Shown here piece by piece: positions 8,320 through 19,665 of a DNA stretch of 43,940 bases; the first letter of the stretch is position 1, and every line of letters starts with the position of its first letter. This DNA is from Rhizobiales bacterium 65-9 (GTDB lineage: Bacteria; Pseudomonadota; Alphaproteobacteria; Rhizobiales; Beijerinckiaceae), in contig MKVY01000028.1 of the NCBI GenBank assembly GCA_001899525.1, positions 46,770 to 90,709 on the forward strand, written 5' to 3'. The notes under the pieces are model-generated. The model had not been told where the DNA came from, searched no databases, and was given only the letters and a program-made list of their open reading frames with translations. The translations under genes and the position numbers were made by a program.

Positions 8320-9960
8320 ATGTTTCGCACCTCGCCGCTCAAGACCGCCGGCGTCATTCTGCTCGCGCTCGCCTCGATTCTCTTTGCGCTGCCCAACCTG
8401 TGGACCAAGGAGACGCGCGACGCGATCCAGAGGAACGTGCCCGCCGCGCTGCTGTTCTTCGTGCCGCACAAGGCGATGCCGCTCGGCCTCGATCTTCAGG
8501 GCGGGGCGCATCTCCTGTTCGAGCTCGACTCTCAGACCATCATCCGGCAGCAGGCTGAGCAGCTTCGCAACGACGTGCGCGAGATCTTCCGCCGCGAGGG
8601 CGTGGCCCTTGGCGGCGGCATCGCGCTGCAGCCGCGCGGCGTCTCGTTCCGCGTGCCGGACGCCGCCGCTCGCGCCCGCGTCATGCCGCGGCTTCGGGAG
8701 CTGATTCAGCCGGCGGGCAATCCGTTGCTCGGAGCCGGCGGCGCGCCGTCCTATGTCCTGACCGAGGGCGACAACGGCGCGATCCAGATCGGCATCACCG
8801 ACGCCGGCGTGAACGAGCGCATCGGCAGCATGGTGGGCCGGTCGATCGAGGTCATTCGCCGCCGCATCGACCCGACGGGCGTGACCGAGCCGAACATCCA
8901 GCGACAGGGTTTCGACCGCGTGCTGGTGCAGGTGCCGGGCGTCTCCAACGCGCAGGAGATCATCGATCTCGTCGGCCAGACGGCGGAGCTCGAATTCCGC
9001 TTCGTCGCGGAGCCCGGCGTGTCGAGCGGCGAGACCGAGGTCGTGCCCTATCCTGAAGGCGGGCCGGGCGCGACGATCACGGTCGAGCGCAACGTCATCG
9101 TCAAGGGCGACGACCTGATCGACGCTTCCGCCTCGCCCGATGCGCAGCGCGGCGGCTGGCAGATCAATTTCAAGTTCAACATCAAGGGCGCGCGCGCCTT
9201 CGGCGACGCGACCACGAAGGGGCTCTACCGCCGGCTCGCGATTCTCCTGATCGACAAGAAGCCCGGCGGCGTGGTGGAGAAGCGCGTCGTCTCGGCGCCG
9301 ACGGTGCAGTCCCCGATCACGGGCGGGCAGGGCCAGATCACCGGCAACTTCACCGCCGAGCAGGCCAACAATCTCGCCATCCAGCTCCGCTCCGGCGCCC
9401 TCCCGGTCGCGTTGACCGTCGTCGAGCAGCGCGTCGTCGGCCCGGGTCTCGGCCAGGATTCGATCGACGCCGGCAGGAAGGCGAGCTACGTCGCCGCCGT
9501 CCTCGTCTGCCTGTTCATGCTGGCGAGCTACGGCGTTTTCGGAATCATCGCGAACGTCGCCCTTCTCGTCCACGTCATGCTGATCATCGCGCTGATGTCT
9601 CTCATCGGCGCGACCCTCACGCTGCCCGGCATCGCCGGCATCGTGCTGACCATCGGCACCGCCGTCGACGCCAACGTGCTGATCTATGAGCGAATACGGG
9701 AGGAGGCGCGTCTCGGGCGCACGATACCGTCCGCGATTGACGCGGGCTTCAACCGCGCCTTCGCCACGATCATGGATTCAAACTCGACGATGGCCATCGC
9801 CGCGCTGATCCTGATGATCATGGGAACGGGCCCGGTGAAGGGCTTCGCGGTCGTGTTCATCCTCGGCATTCTCACCACGGTCGTCACCGCCGTGACCATG
9901 ACGCGCATGATGATCGCGCTTTGGTATCGGTGGGCGCGGCCGAAGGCGATGCCTTTCTAG
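8320..9960 (+). CDS. secD: Protein translocase subunit SecD
   Basis: SecD, with SecF, uses the proton gradient to pull exported chains through SecYEG on the periplasmic side. The N-terminal helix (LKTAGVILLALASILFALP) is followed by LGLDLQGGAHLLFELD, the family D1 motif. The large periplasmic P1 region carries RIDPTGVTEPNIQRQGFDRVLVQVPG. The C-terminal helices hold the conserved stretch TIGTAVDANVLIYERIREE and SNSTMAIAALILMIMGTGPVKGFA. The 546-residue length is normal. secF begins 20 bases after the stop, so yajC-secD-secF form one operon. Confidence 0.96.
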   Translation: MFRTSPLKTAGVILLALASILFALPNLWTKETRDAIQRNVPAALLFFVPHKAMPLGLDLQGGAHLLFELDSQTIIRQQAEQLRNDVREIFRREGVALGGGIALQPRGVSFRVPDAAARARVMPRLRELIQPAGNPLLGAGGAPSYVLTEGDNGAIQIGITDAGVNERIGSMVGRSIEVIRRRIDPTGVTEPNIQRQGFDRVLVQVPGVSNAQEIIDLVGQTAELEFRFVAEPGVSSGETEVVPYPEGGPGATITVERNVIVKGDDLIDASASPDAQRGGWQINFKFNIKGARAFGDATTKGLYRRLAILLIDKKPGGVVEKRVVSAPTVQSPITGGQGQITGNFTAEQANNLAIQLRSGALPVALTVVEQRVVGPGLGQDSIDAGRKASYVAAVLVCLFMLASYGVFGIIANVALLVHVMLIIALMSLIGATLTLPGIAGIVLTIGTAVDANVLIYERIREEARLGRTIPSAIDAGFNRAFATIMDSNSTMAIAALILMIMGTGPVKGFAVVFILGILTTVVTAVTMTRMMIALWYRWARPKAMPF

Positions 9961-9980
9961 CGCCGGCGGAGGAGAGAATC

Positions 9981-10931
9981 ATGAAACTTCTGCGCCTTGT
10001 TCCGGACGGGATGAATTTCGACTTCGTCCGTTTCCGTCGCGTCAGCTTTCCCTTCTCGGCCGCGCTCTCTGTGCTGATCGTCGGTCTGTTCCTTTATCAC
10101 GGCCTGCATCTGGGCATCGACTTCACCGGCGGCACGCTGGTCGAGGTGCAGGCCAAGACTCACAAGGCCGATGTCGGCGCCTTGCGCCAGATCGTCGCCG
10201 GCCTCGACGTCGGTGAGGCCGAAGTGCAGGAGTTCGGCGACCAGGGCGGCGTGTCCCTGCGCCTGCCGCTTCAGCCTGGCGGCGACGCGGCGCAGAACGC
10301 GCTCGTCGCGAAGGTCCGCGCGGGACTCGAGAAGGATTACGATTTCCAGCGCGTCGAGACGGTCGGCCCGCGGGTCTCCGGCGAACTGGTGCAGTACGGC
10401 ACCATCGGCGTCGTGCTCTCGATCCTGTCGGTGATGATCTATCTCTGGCTTCGCTTCGAGATGAATTTCGCCATCGGCGCGATCATCGGCACGATGCACG
10501 ACATCGTGCTCACCATGGGATTCTTCGTCATCACGGAGATCGAGTTCAACATGACCTCGATCGCCGCGATCCTGACCATCGTCGGCTATTCGCTCAACGA
10601 GACCGTCGTCGTGTTCGACAGGACGCGCGAGCTTCTGCGCCGCTACAAGACGATGCCTGTCGAGCAGTTGCTGAATCTCTCCGTCAACCAGACCATGTCG
10701 CGCACCGCGATGACGGCGACGACCGCGCTGTTGTCGCTCGGCGCGCTGGTGGTTTTCGGCGGACGCACGATCGAAGGCTTCGCCATCGTGATGTTCACGG
10801 GCGTCCTGATCTGCACCTATTCGGCGATCTTCATCTCGTCGCCGGCGCTGATCTATCTTGGCATTCGCGCCAAGGCGGGCGTTGCGCCCGAGCCGGACGC
10901 CGACGCTGGCCAGGCGAAGCTCGTCGCCTGA
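9981..10931 (+). CDS. secF: Protein translocase subunit SecF
   Basis: SecF partners with SecD in the Sec translocon motor. The sequence has an N-terminal cytoplasmic segment (MKLLRLVPDGMNFDFVRFRR), the first helix, then GIDFTGGTLVEVQ, the SecF counterpart of the SecD D1 motif. Late motifs are TIVGYSLNETVVVFDRTREL and SRTAMTATTALLSLGALVVFGG. The ATG at 9981 has GGAGGAGAG just upstream; an in-frame ATG at 9921 lies inside secD and is rejected. Length is 316 residues. The next gene starts 2 bases after the stop, suggesting cotranscription. Confidence 0.96.
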   Translation: MKLLRLVPDGMNFDFVRFRRVSFPFSAALSVLIVGLFLYHGLHLGIDFTGGTLVEVQAKTHKADVGALRQIVAGLDVGEAEVQEFGDQGGVSLRLPLQPGGDAAQNALVAKVRAGLEKDYDFQRVETVGPRVSGELVQYGTIGVVLSILSVMIYLWLRFEMNFAIGAIIGTMHDIVLTMGFFVITEIEFNMTSIAAILTIVGYSLNETVVVFDRTRELLRRYKTMPVEQLLNLSVNQTMSRTAMTATTALLSLGALVVFGGRTIEGFAIVMFTGVLICTYSAIFISSPALIYLGIRAKAGVAPEPDADAGQAKLVA

Positions 10932-10933
10932 CC

Positions 10934-11329
10934 ATGGCCGGCGAGGCGGACGGCTCGCCCGGCCGGGGATTTCTCCCCGGCCAGTATCCGATCGAGGCCT
11001 ATGGCGACGGCGGATTCCGCTTCGGCGGCATGAGCCATCGAGGCTCGATCCTGGCGCTGCCCTCCGGCATGCGCGCCTGGCCGGTCGCCGCCGTCGCAGA
11101 TTTCGATCGCGCCGCCTTCGCTGCGGTGCTCGCCGAGGCGGCGTCTATCGAACTTCTGCTTGTCGGAACGGGCGTTGATCCGGCGCATCTCTCCGAACAG
11201 TTGCGCTGGATGTTTCAGGAGGCGCGCATCGGCGTCGACAGCATGACGACGCCCGCCGCCGCCAGAACCTACAATGTGCTCGTGGCGGAGAAGCGGCGCG
11301 TCGCCGCTGCGCTGATCGCGGTGGCGTGA
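10934..11329 (+). CDS. MTH938/NDUFAF3-like domain protein
   Basis: The 131-residue protein has the compact MTH938-type fold pattern: PIEAYGDGGFRFGGMSHRGSILALPSG near the N-terminus, then IELLLVGTGVDP and IGVDSMTTPAAARTYNVLVAEKRRVAAALI. The human member of this family is NDUFAF3, an assembly factor for respiratory complex I. Bacterial homologues are often found beside secD/secF in alphaproteobacteria, as here. It starts 2 bases after secF and its stop overlaps the start of the next gene, a phytoene-synthase-like protein. That pairing suggests a joint role, possibly in complex I assembly (inference). Confidence 0.88.
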   Translation: MAGEADGSPGRGFLPGQYPIEAYGDGGFRFGGMSHRGSILALPSGMRAWPVAAVADFDRAAFAAVLAEAASIELLLVGTGVDPAHLSEQLRWMFQEARIGVDSMTTPAAARTYNVLVAEKRRVAAALIAVA

Positions 11330-12183
11330 TGAGCGCGGAGCCGAGCGACGGCGCGCTTGCCGCAGCTTACGCCCATTGCGCCGACCTCGTCCGCGACCAT
11401 GATGAAGACCGCTGGCGCGCCGTTCTGTTCGCGCCGGCGCCGGCGCGGCCGCATCTGCACGCGCTCTACGCCTTCAGTCACGAGATCGCCGCGATTCCTG
11501 CGCGCGCCTCAGAGCCGATGGCCGGCGAGATCAGGCGGCAATGGTGGCGCGACGCGCTCGAGGGCGCGGCGCGCGGCGACGTTCCCGGGCATCCGGTCGC
11601 GGCCGCGCTGCTCGACACGCGCGACCGATTCCGCCTGCCGAACGCGGCGCTGATCGGTCTGATCGACGCGCGCGCCTTCGATCTTTACCACGATCCGATG
11701 CCGTCGCTCGCGCAGCTCGAAGGCTATTGCGGCGAGACCATGTCGGCGCTTCTGCGTCTCGCCTCCATCGTGCTCGCGGATGGCGATGAGCCGGGATCCG
11801 CCGATGTCGCCGGCTATGCTGGCGTCGCCTATGCGATGGCCGGGCTGATGCGCGCGCTGCCCTGGCGGGCGCGAGAGGGGCGGGTTTTTCTGCCGCAGGA
11901 TATTCTGGATCGCCATGGCGTGTCGCGCGACGACATCGTCGCCGGACGCGGCGGCCCGGGCGTCGCGCGCGCGCTCGGCGAGCTGCGCGGCGTCGCGCGC
12001 GCGCATTGGATGAAGGCGGCGGCGCAATGGCCCGCGCTCTCGCGCGCGGCGCGGATCGGCTGCCTTCCTGCGGCGCTCACGCCGCTTTACCTCACGCGCC
12101 TCGCCTCCGTCGTCGATCCGCTGAGCGAGATCGTCGAGATTTCGCCGCTCAGAAAAATGTGGACGCTTTGGCGCGCGTCGTGA
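11329..12183 (+). CDS. Squalene/phytoene synthase-like protein lacking catalytic Asp motifs (NDUFAF6-like)
   Basis: The fold family is recognisable from HLHALYAFSHEIAAIPARA (about 43-60), QLEGYCGETMSALLRL (about 129-144) and YAGVAYAMAGLMRALPWRAREGRVFLPQDIL (about 163-193). True synthases carry DxxxD metal-binding motifs in the first and last of these. Here the first reads SHEIAAIP and the second GLMRALPWRA, so neither motif is present. It therefore probably does not condense prenyl diphosphates. Mitochondrial NDUFAF6, a complex I assembly factor, is a known inactive member of the same family. The ATG at 11329 overlaps the preceding stop by one base; a GTG at 11326 is an alternative. Its neighbour resembles NDUFAF3, which supports the interpretation. 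Confidence 0.85.
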   Translation: MSAEPSDGALAAAYAHCADLVRDHDEDRWRAVLFAPAPARPHLHALYAFSHEIAAIPARASEPMAGEIRRQWWRDALEGAARGDVPGHPVAAALLDTRDRFRLPNAALIGLIDARAFDLYHDPMPSLAQLEGYCGETMSALLRLASIVLADGDEPGSADVAGYAGVAYAMAGLMRALPWRAREGRVFLPQDILDRHGVSRDDIVAGRGGPGVARALGELRGVARAHWMKAAAQWPALSRAARIGCLPAALTPLYLTRLASVVDPLSEIVEISPLRKMWTLWRAS

Positions 12184-12263
12184 GCGGAGACTATGTCTGT
12201 GTTCTGACCCAGTCCTTTCGACGGCGCTCGTCGATCGTAGCTGTCGCGGCGGCGTGAAATGAA

Positions 12264-12288
12264 AAACGCCCGCGCGAGGCGGGCGTTT
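12264..12288. terminator. Intrinsic terminator between convergent genes
   Basis: A perfect 10-base-pair stem AAACGCCCGC/GCGGGCGTTT has a 5-base loop. It is flanked by an A-run on the left, which gives a U-tract for transcripts on the minus strand (the DUF1127 gene). The TTT on the right could serve the plus-strand operon. Confidence 0.8.
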
Positions 12289-12339
12289 CCAAGCGGCGCG
12301 ATCAGAGGGCGGACGACTCGCGCAGCTGCCACTTGATCG

Positions 12340-12495
12340 TCAGAACATCGCCACTTCGCGCGCGATGCGCCGGATGTCATGACGTTGCACGCCGATGTCG
12401 GCGAGCTCGCGCGCATTCAGCGTGCCGAGTTCGCGCAGCGTGCGGCGATACCGTGTCCATTCGTTGATCTTGCGAATGATGTTGATGAGAAACAT
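12340..12495 (-). CDS. DUF1127 small protein (first copy)
   Basis: A 51-residue basic protein beginning MFLINIIRKINEWTRYRR, followed by the DUF1127 core RELGTLNARELADIG and a C-terminal IRRIAREVAMF. Members of this family (YjiS-like) are small, Arg-rich and in some alphaproteobacteria act with RNA or in stress and phosphate responses; the role here is unknown. A GGAG sequence lies 8-9 bases before the ATG. An upstream in-frame ATG would add 32 residues without family similarity. A second gene at 15468-15623 encodes a protein identical at 33 of 51 positions. Confidence 0.85.
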   Translation of the reverse strand: MFLINIIRKINEWTRYRRTLRELGTLNARELADIGVQRHDIRRIAREVAMF

Positions 12496-12700
12496 GGCGT
12501 GCTCCGTTGGCGGCTTCGCGGCGATGCGCCGCTTCAAATCATGTGCGAGGAGATAGCCATGCGATTGCGACGTAAAAGTGCGCTGACGCACGATATCCCA
12601 TGAATAGTTTGCATGCGGACATCACGGTTCCGCAGCGATGAAACACGCGCGAAACATTCGTTAGGATGGTGTTAGGAAATTGCTGCTGATCGCCTTCTCC

Positions 12701-12723
12701 GCGCGCCGTTTGATATGGCGCGC
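12701..12723. repeat. Hairpin downstream of trmFO
   Basis: Perfect arms GCGCGCC/GGCGCGC are separated by 9 bases, between the trmFO stop and the first DUF1127 gene, both on the minus strand. No U-tract is evident. The remaining intergenic bases 12496-12768 presumably carry the DUF1127 promoter, but no confident promoter motif was found. Confidence 0.35.
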
Positions 12724-12768
12724 GTGATGAATCGCCTCACGGAAATGAATGACGCGCGGACGCCGCCT

Positions 12769-14187
12769 TTATTCCGCCGCGAGCGGAGACGTTCGCGTTT
12801 CCGACATCCATTTGTCGAGCGCCGCCAGCGCGCGGCGCGTGAGCGTCTTCTTCTTCGCGAGGGACTTCGCCGGACCGCGTAAGCGTTCGCCGGCCTCGCC
12901 GCGCACCGGCTCCGTCAGCGGCGGGAACAGGCCGAAATTCACATTCATCGGCTGGAAGGAGCGCGGCCCCGCATCGATGGATTCGATATGCCCGCCGGTG
13001 ATGTGGTTGAGCAGCGCGCCATGCGCCGTTTCGGGCGGCGGCGGCGCGAGCGTTCCGCCGAGACGTTCGGCGGCGGCGAAGCGGCCGGCCATCAGCCCGA
13101 CGGCGGCGCTCTCGACATAGCCCTCGCAGCCGGTGATCTGGCCGGCGAAGCGCAGGCGGGGGAGAGACCTCAGCCGCAGCGTCTGGTCGAGCAGCCTGGG
13201 CGAATTGAGGAAGGTGTTGCGGTGGATGCCGCCGAGCCGCGCGAACTCCGCGCGCTCCAGCCCTGGGATCATCCGGAACGCCGCAGCTTGCTGGCCGTGC
13301 TTCAGCTTGGTCTGGAAGCCGACCATGTTGAACAGCGTGCCGAGCGCGTTGTCCTGCCTGAGCTGGACGACCGCATAGGGTTTCACGTCGGGCCGATGGG
13401 CGTTGGTGAGGCCGACGGGCTTCATCGGCCCGTGGCGCAGCGTCTCGCGGCCGCGCTCGGCCATGACCTCGATCGGCAGGCAGCCGTCGAAATAGGGCGT
13501 CCCCTCCCATTCCTTGAACTCGGTCTTCTCCCCGGCGAGCAGGGCGTCGATGAAGGCGTCGTATTCCTCGCGCGACAAGGGGCAGTTCACATAGTCCGCC
13601 CCCGTGCCGCCCGGGCCCGCCTTGTCGTAGCGCGACTGCATCCACGCCTTCGTCATGTCGATCGACTCGCGATGCACGATCGGCGCGATGGCGTCGAAGA
13701 AGGCGAGTTCCTTTTCGCCGGTGTGGCTCCCGATCGCCGCGGCGAGCCCCGGGGAGGTGAGGGGACCCGTCGCGATGATGACGGAATCCCAGTCGCTTGG
13801 CGGCAGGCCCGGAATCTCTTCACGAACGACCTGAATCGAAGGGTGAGCCTCGAGCGCCGCCGTCACCGCCGCCGAGAACCCGTCGCGGTCGACCGCGAGG
13901 GCGCCGCCGGCCGGCACCTGATGCGCGTCGCCCTTCGCCATGATGAGCGATCCGAGCCTGCGCATCTCGGCGTGCAGCAGCCCGACCGCGTTGGTCTGCG
14001 CGTCGTCGGAACGGAAGGAGTTCGAGCAGACCAGCTCGGCGAGGCCCTCCGTCTTGTGCGCGTCTGTCGCGCGCGTCGGCCGCATCTCATGCAGGACGAC
14101 CGGAACGCCTGCTTCGGCGATCTGCCATGCGGCTTCGGAGCCGGCGAGGCCGCCGCCGACGACATGAATGGGATCGGGTCTGGACAT
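12769..14187 (-). CDS. trmFO: TrmFO: folate/FAD-dependent tRNA (uracil-5-)-methyltransferase
   Basis: TrmFO makes m5U54 in the T-loop of tRNAs, using methylene-tetrahydrofolate as carbon donor and FADH2 as reductant. The N-terminal dinucleotide-binding motif is [15 protein letters not shown]. GidA-like features follow: [24 protein letters not shown], and [18 protein letters not shown]. The C-terminal part shows [21 protein letters not shown] and [11 protein letters not shown]. The ATG at 14187 gives 472 residues; 51 further upstream codons are unrelated and overlap the divergent neighbour. TrmFO is typical of Firmicutes but is also found in alphaproteobacteria, where it replaces TrmA. Confidence 0.93.
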   Translation of the reverse strand: MSRPDPIHVVGGGLAGSEAAWQIAEAGVPVVLHEMRPTRATDAHKTEGLAELVCSNSFRSDDAQTNAVGLLHAEMRRLGSLIMAKGDAHQVPAGGALAVDRDGFSAAVTAALEAHPSIQVVREEIPGLPPSDWDSVIIATGPLTSPGLAAAIGSHTGEKELAFFDAIAPIVHRESIDMTKAWMQSRYDKAGPGGTGADYVNCPLSREEYDAFIDALLAGEKTEFKEWEGTPYFDGCLPIEVMAERGRETLRHGPMKPVGLTNAHRPDVKPYAVVQLRQDNALGTLFNMVGFQTKLKHGQQAAAFRMIPGLERAEFARLGGIHRNTFLNSPRLLDQTLRLRSLPRLRFAGQITGCEGYVESAAVGLMAGRFAAAERLGGTLAPPPPETAHGALLNHITGGHIESIDAGPRSFQPMNVNFGLFPPLTEPVRGEAGERLRGPAKSLAKKKTLTRRALAALDKWMSETRTSPLAAE

Positions 14188-14289
14188 GGCCGTGAATAGG
14201 CGCAGCCGCTCCAAATCGCAATCGCGCGGCGAATCCGGCTGCGCCGCTGCGCGCGGCGGCATATAAAGAAGCGGACCGCTTCGCCCGCC

Positions 14290-15345
14290 ATGCAGACCAT
14301 TCCCATCTTTGACGCTCGCGCCGTCGGCGTGGTCGGCCATCTTGCGGCGGAGCGCGAAGCGGCGCTCGCCCTGCGTCGCGAGGCGGTCGGCTGGCTGCCC
14401 CCATGGGTTCGCCCTCTTGCGCCGGCCGTCGAGGCCGCGAACCGCTGGTGGCTGCGCCGGAACCGCTCGCCCTATCGCGACGAGATTTTCGAGATGGCGC
14501 GCATTCTCGGCGAGCCCGGACTGGTCAGCATCAATGTCAGCTATGAGTGGGGCTGCACCACGCTTGGCGTCTCGCCAGACGGCGGAAGGCCGCCCCTGTT
14601 GCTGCGGACGCTGGACTGGCCGTTCCCCGGGCTGGGGCGCGGCGTCCAGGTCGTTCGGATGGAGGGACGGGCCGGCGAATACTGGAATGTCGCCTGGCCG
14701 GGCGCGGCGGGCGTATTGACCGCGATGGCGCCGGGGCGTTTCGCCGCCGCCCTGAATCAGGCGCCGATGCGGCGCCGCGCGTCAGGCGAATGGTCGCGCG
14801 TCGCCGATTTCGCGCTCAACGGCGCGCGCGCTTTCTTCGGCGTGAGGGCGATGCCGGGAATGCATCTTCTCCGGCTGGCGTTCGAGAAGGCGAAAGACGT
14901 GCCCGAAGCGGTCGACCTGCTGGCGCGAACGCCGATCGCGCGCCCCTGCATCTTCACCCTGGTCGGCTGCGCCGAGGGAGAGATCGTGGTGATCGAGAAG
15001 ACCGAGACGGCCGCGCGCGTCCTTCAGCAGCCGGGCGCGACGGCGAACGCGTTCAGGCCGGGCTTTCACGCCGGGCTGTGGGAGGCGAGACCCTGCGCCT
15101 GCTCCTTCGCCGATGCGCCGGCGAACAATCTGGCGCGCGGCCGGCTGCTGGATGAGTTGGCTGCGCGGTCGTCCGCGCCGTTCGACTGGCTGCTTCCCCC
15201 GGTTCTGAACGGCTTCACGCGGCTCGCCGTCGAGGCGGCTCCGGCGGCGGGACTGCTGCGCGTGAGGGGATACGAGCCTGAGCCTGCGGGCGGGGTCCGC
15301 CAGGCGACGCGAGACTTCGACTTGTCGGACGCGCTCTTGGCGTGA
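14290..15345 (+). CDS. Acid ceramidase/NAAA-like Ntn hydrolase
   Basis: The 351-residue protein resembles the acid ceramidase/N-acylethanolamine amidase branch of the Ntn (choloylglycine hydrolase-like) fold. Key stretch: [20 protein letters not shown] (80-99), matching the family pattern NxxYEwxxxCTS with candidate nucleophile Cys89. It is followed by [14 protein letters not shown], with R106 and D109 in the positions expected for the active-site Arg and Asp, and [10 protein letters not shown]. In animal homologues the Cys becomes N-terminal after self-cleavage; whether that occurs here is unknown. No signal peptide is obvious, so it is probably cytoplasmic. The gene is divergent from trmFO with about 100 bases between the starts. 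The substrate (an N-acyl amide) is inferred. Confidence 0.7.
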   Translation: MQTIPIFDARAVGVVGHLAAEREAALALRREAVGWLPPWVRPLAPAVEAANRWWLRRNRSPYRDEIFEMARILGEPGLVSINVSYEWGCTTLGVSPDGGRPPLLLRTLDWPFPGLGRGVQVVRMEGRAGEYWNVAWPGAAGVLTAMAPGRFAAALNQAPMRRRASGEWSRVADFALNGARAFFGVRAMPGMHLLRLAFEKAKDVPEAVDLLARTPIARPCIFTLVGCAEGEIVVIEKTETAARVLQQPGATANAFRPGFHAGLWEARPCACSFADAPANNLARGRLLDELAARSSAPFDWLLPPVLNGFTRLAVEAAPAAGLLRVRGYEPEPAGGVRQATRDFDLSDALLA

Positions 15346-15359
15346 CCCTCAAAATGCAA

Positions 15360-15383
15360 ACGCCCGCCGGGAGGGGCGGGCGT
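15360..15383. terminator. Intrinsic terminator between convergent genes
   Basis: The stem ACGCCCGCC/GGCGGGCGT has a 6-base loop. It lies 15 bases after the Ntn hydrolase stop and downstream of the second DUF1127 gene on the minus strand. On the minus strand it is followed by an interrupted T-rich run (TTGCATTTT). Confidence 0.7.
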
Positions 15384-15467
15384 CGCAAAGGCCATTGGCT
15401 CGGGGGAGGAGGAGATGAGCCGCCGGCCTTGGGCGCGGGCGAAGGGCCACGCGCTTTCCGGTGTCGT

Positions 15468-15623
15468 TCAGGCGCGGGCGCCGGTGCGGGCGATGCGGCC
15501 GATCTCGTCGCGGGCGATGCCGATGTCGGCGAGCTCGCGATCAGTCAGCGCGCCCAACTCGCGGATGTTGCGACGGTAGCGGGTCCATTCGTTGATCTTG
15601 CGGATCAGGGTGGCGATAAACAT
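15468..15623 (-). CDS. DUF1127 small protein (second copy)
   Basis: Reading the minus strand from the ATG at 15623 gives a 51-residue protein: MFIATLIRKINEWTRYRR, then IRELGALTDRELADIG, ending IARTGARA. It matches the first copy (12340-12495) at 33 of 51 positions, with the central IRKINEWTRYRR block identical. An AAAGGA ribosome-binding sequence lies about 8 bases upstream. The product is strongly basic and probably RNA-interacting by family analogy; no function is proven. Upstream lies a gene-free region with a TGTTGCAATGCACA motif about 55 bases from the start. Confidence 0.87.
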   Translation of the reverse strand: MFIATLIRKINEWTRYRRNIRELGALTDRELADIGIARDEIGRIARTGARA

Positions 15624-15677
15624 GGCGGGTTCCTTTCGTCATGGCCCGGGCGTTGCCGCCGCTCGAGCCGTTCAATC

Positions 15678-15691
15678 TGTTGCAATGCACA
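15678..15691 (+). repeat. 14-base inverted repeat, left copy (possible regulator box)
   Basis: TGTTGCAATGCACA, about 55 bases upstream of the DUF1127 start on the minus strand. Its exact reverse complement is at 16002-16015. The internal TGCATTGCA (reverse strand) resembles the TGC-N3-GCA type of site described for the polyhydroxyalkanoate regulator PhaR. The assignment is tentative. Confidence 0.45.
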
Positions 15692-15792
15692 TAAGGCATG
15701 CGATGTGCTCAGGCTAGAGGCGCCTTTTCTGGGTCTGGGATGCCATAAACGCATACCATCTTCATTTCTTCTTCACTTTCTACGCTTCAGCC

Positions 15793-15816
15793 GGCGTTTT
15801 AGCCCTCCAAAACGCC
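15793..15816. other. Hairpin in gene-free region
   Basis: Arms GGCGTTTT and AAAACGCC are exact inverted repeats around an 8-base loop. A TTTTT run follows 11 bases later on the plus strand. It could be part of a small RNA or a weak terminator; no transcript is known. Confidence 0.3.
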
Positions 15817-16001
15817 CAAAATCGCCTTTTTCGAGCATGCGTCGACCCGGCGGGGATCGGATTTCTTCATAATTGGGATGATTGAGGCGAAATCTGGCAC
15901 ACCAGGGGAAAACGTTTCGCATGCAACGACTTGGGGCGGATTGTTGATTCTCGCCGACCATGCGCGGCTATTTCCTGCCTGGGCTCGTCAAGCCGATTTA
16001 T

Positions 16002-16015
16002 TGTGCATTGCAACA
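16002..16015 (-). repeat. 14-base inverted repeat, right copy
   Basis: TGTGCATTGCAACA, the exact reverse complement of 15678-15691. The two copies are 310 bases apart and bound most of the gene-free region. Confidence 0.45.
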
Positions 16016-16174
16016 TGGCGCAGGCGTCTCTGTCCGCCGACGCGCGCCGTCGCGGTCGATTGCGCTCAACGCGGGGCGGCCTTGGCCGGGCGCGGCCCCG
16101 CCTGCGCATCGTCAGGAGATGGATCTGAGGGATGAGCCCGGAGCCTGATCGCGCCGAGGAGCGTCGCGCCCCCC

Positions 16175-19192
<3,018 letters not shown>

Positions 19193-19345
19193 GGATCGAA
19201 CGGTCGGAGGCTCCCTAACATAGGCGTCCGCAGCCGAAAGCGACATGCGCTCCGTGCAGGCGGGCCACAGGAAAAGGCGGGCGCCGCCGGATGCTGACGA
19301 ATGGACGGCCCGCGATTCCGCGCGCCATTCATGCAGGAGAATTGA

Positions 19346-19360
19346 GAACAAAACAAGAAT
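19346..19360. promoter_or_regulatory. SOS (LexA) box-like site upstream of uvrA
   Basis: GAAC-N7-GAAT matches seven of the eight fixed bases of the alphaproteobacterial LexA site, GTTC-N7-GTTC on the complementary strand. It lies 153 bases upstream of the uvrA start and in an AT-rich stretch. uvrA is a standard SOS gene. Confidence 0.6.
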
Positions 19361-19650
19361 ATTGTGCAGTGGGCCTCGCTCATTTACTGAGCCGGGAATA
19401 ACCAACGGCCGCCGATATTCTCAAAGCTAGAAGAAACGCGCTTCCAACTGAATTTTCGGGCCCATGCGGCGGCGCTGCTTCAGGTCGATTTTCCCGAGGT
19501 CGCAGCGCAGATCGATGAGGCGCCGTCGTCGATCAAGCCTCATCTCTCACCGCCGGGAAAGCAGTCTTGTTCGATGCGGCGAAGGGCCAGCTTATCACAG
19601 TGATTCACGACGGTTCGGAAAGAGCGGATGCGAGCGCCTCTCGAATTGAC

Positions 19651-19665
19651 GAACAAATCAAGAAC
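19651..19665. promoter_or_regulatory. SOS (LexA) box upstream of ssb
   Basis: GAAC-N7-GAAC is a perfect match to the alphaproteobacterial LexA consensus (GTTC-N7-GTTC on the other strand). It lies 106 bases upstream of the ssb start. ssb is commonly SOS-controlled, and the site sits between two divergent DNA-repair genes. Confidence 0.75.

Larger units (their letters stand above)
15624..16174. other. Gene-free region between DUF1127 copy 2 and uvrA
   Basis: About 550 bases without a convincing gene. The open frames present are short, Arg/Pro-rich and have no plausible ribosome-binding sites. The stretch 15700-15900 is less GC-rich than the surroundings. It contains the DUF1127 upstream region, a hairpin at 15793-15816 (GGCGTTTT-N8-AAAACGCC), and two copies of a 14-base motif in inverted orientation (15678-15691 and 16002-16015). 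A small RNA is possible but not supported by more than the hairpin. Confidence 0.5.

Noticed and set aside
7978..9573. Minus-strand reading frame opposite yajC-secD
   Set aside because: Antisense mirror of conserved secD with no domain of its own.
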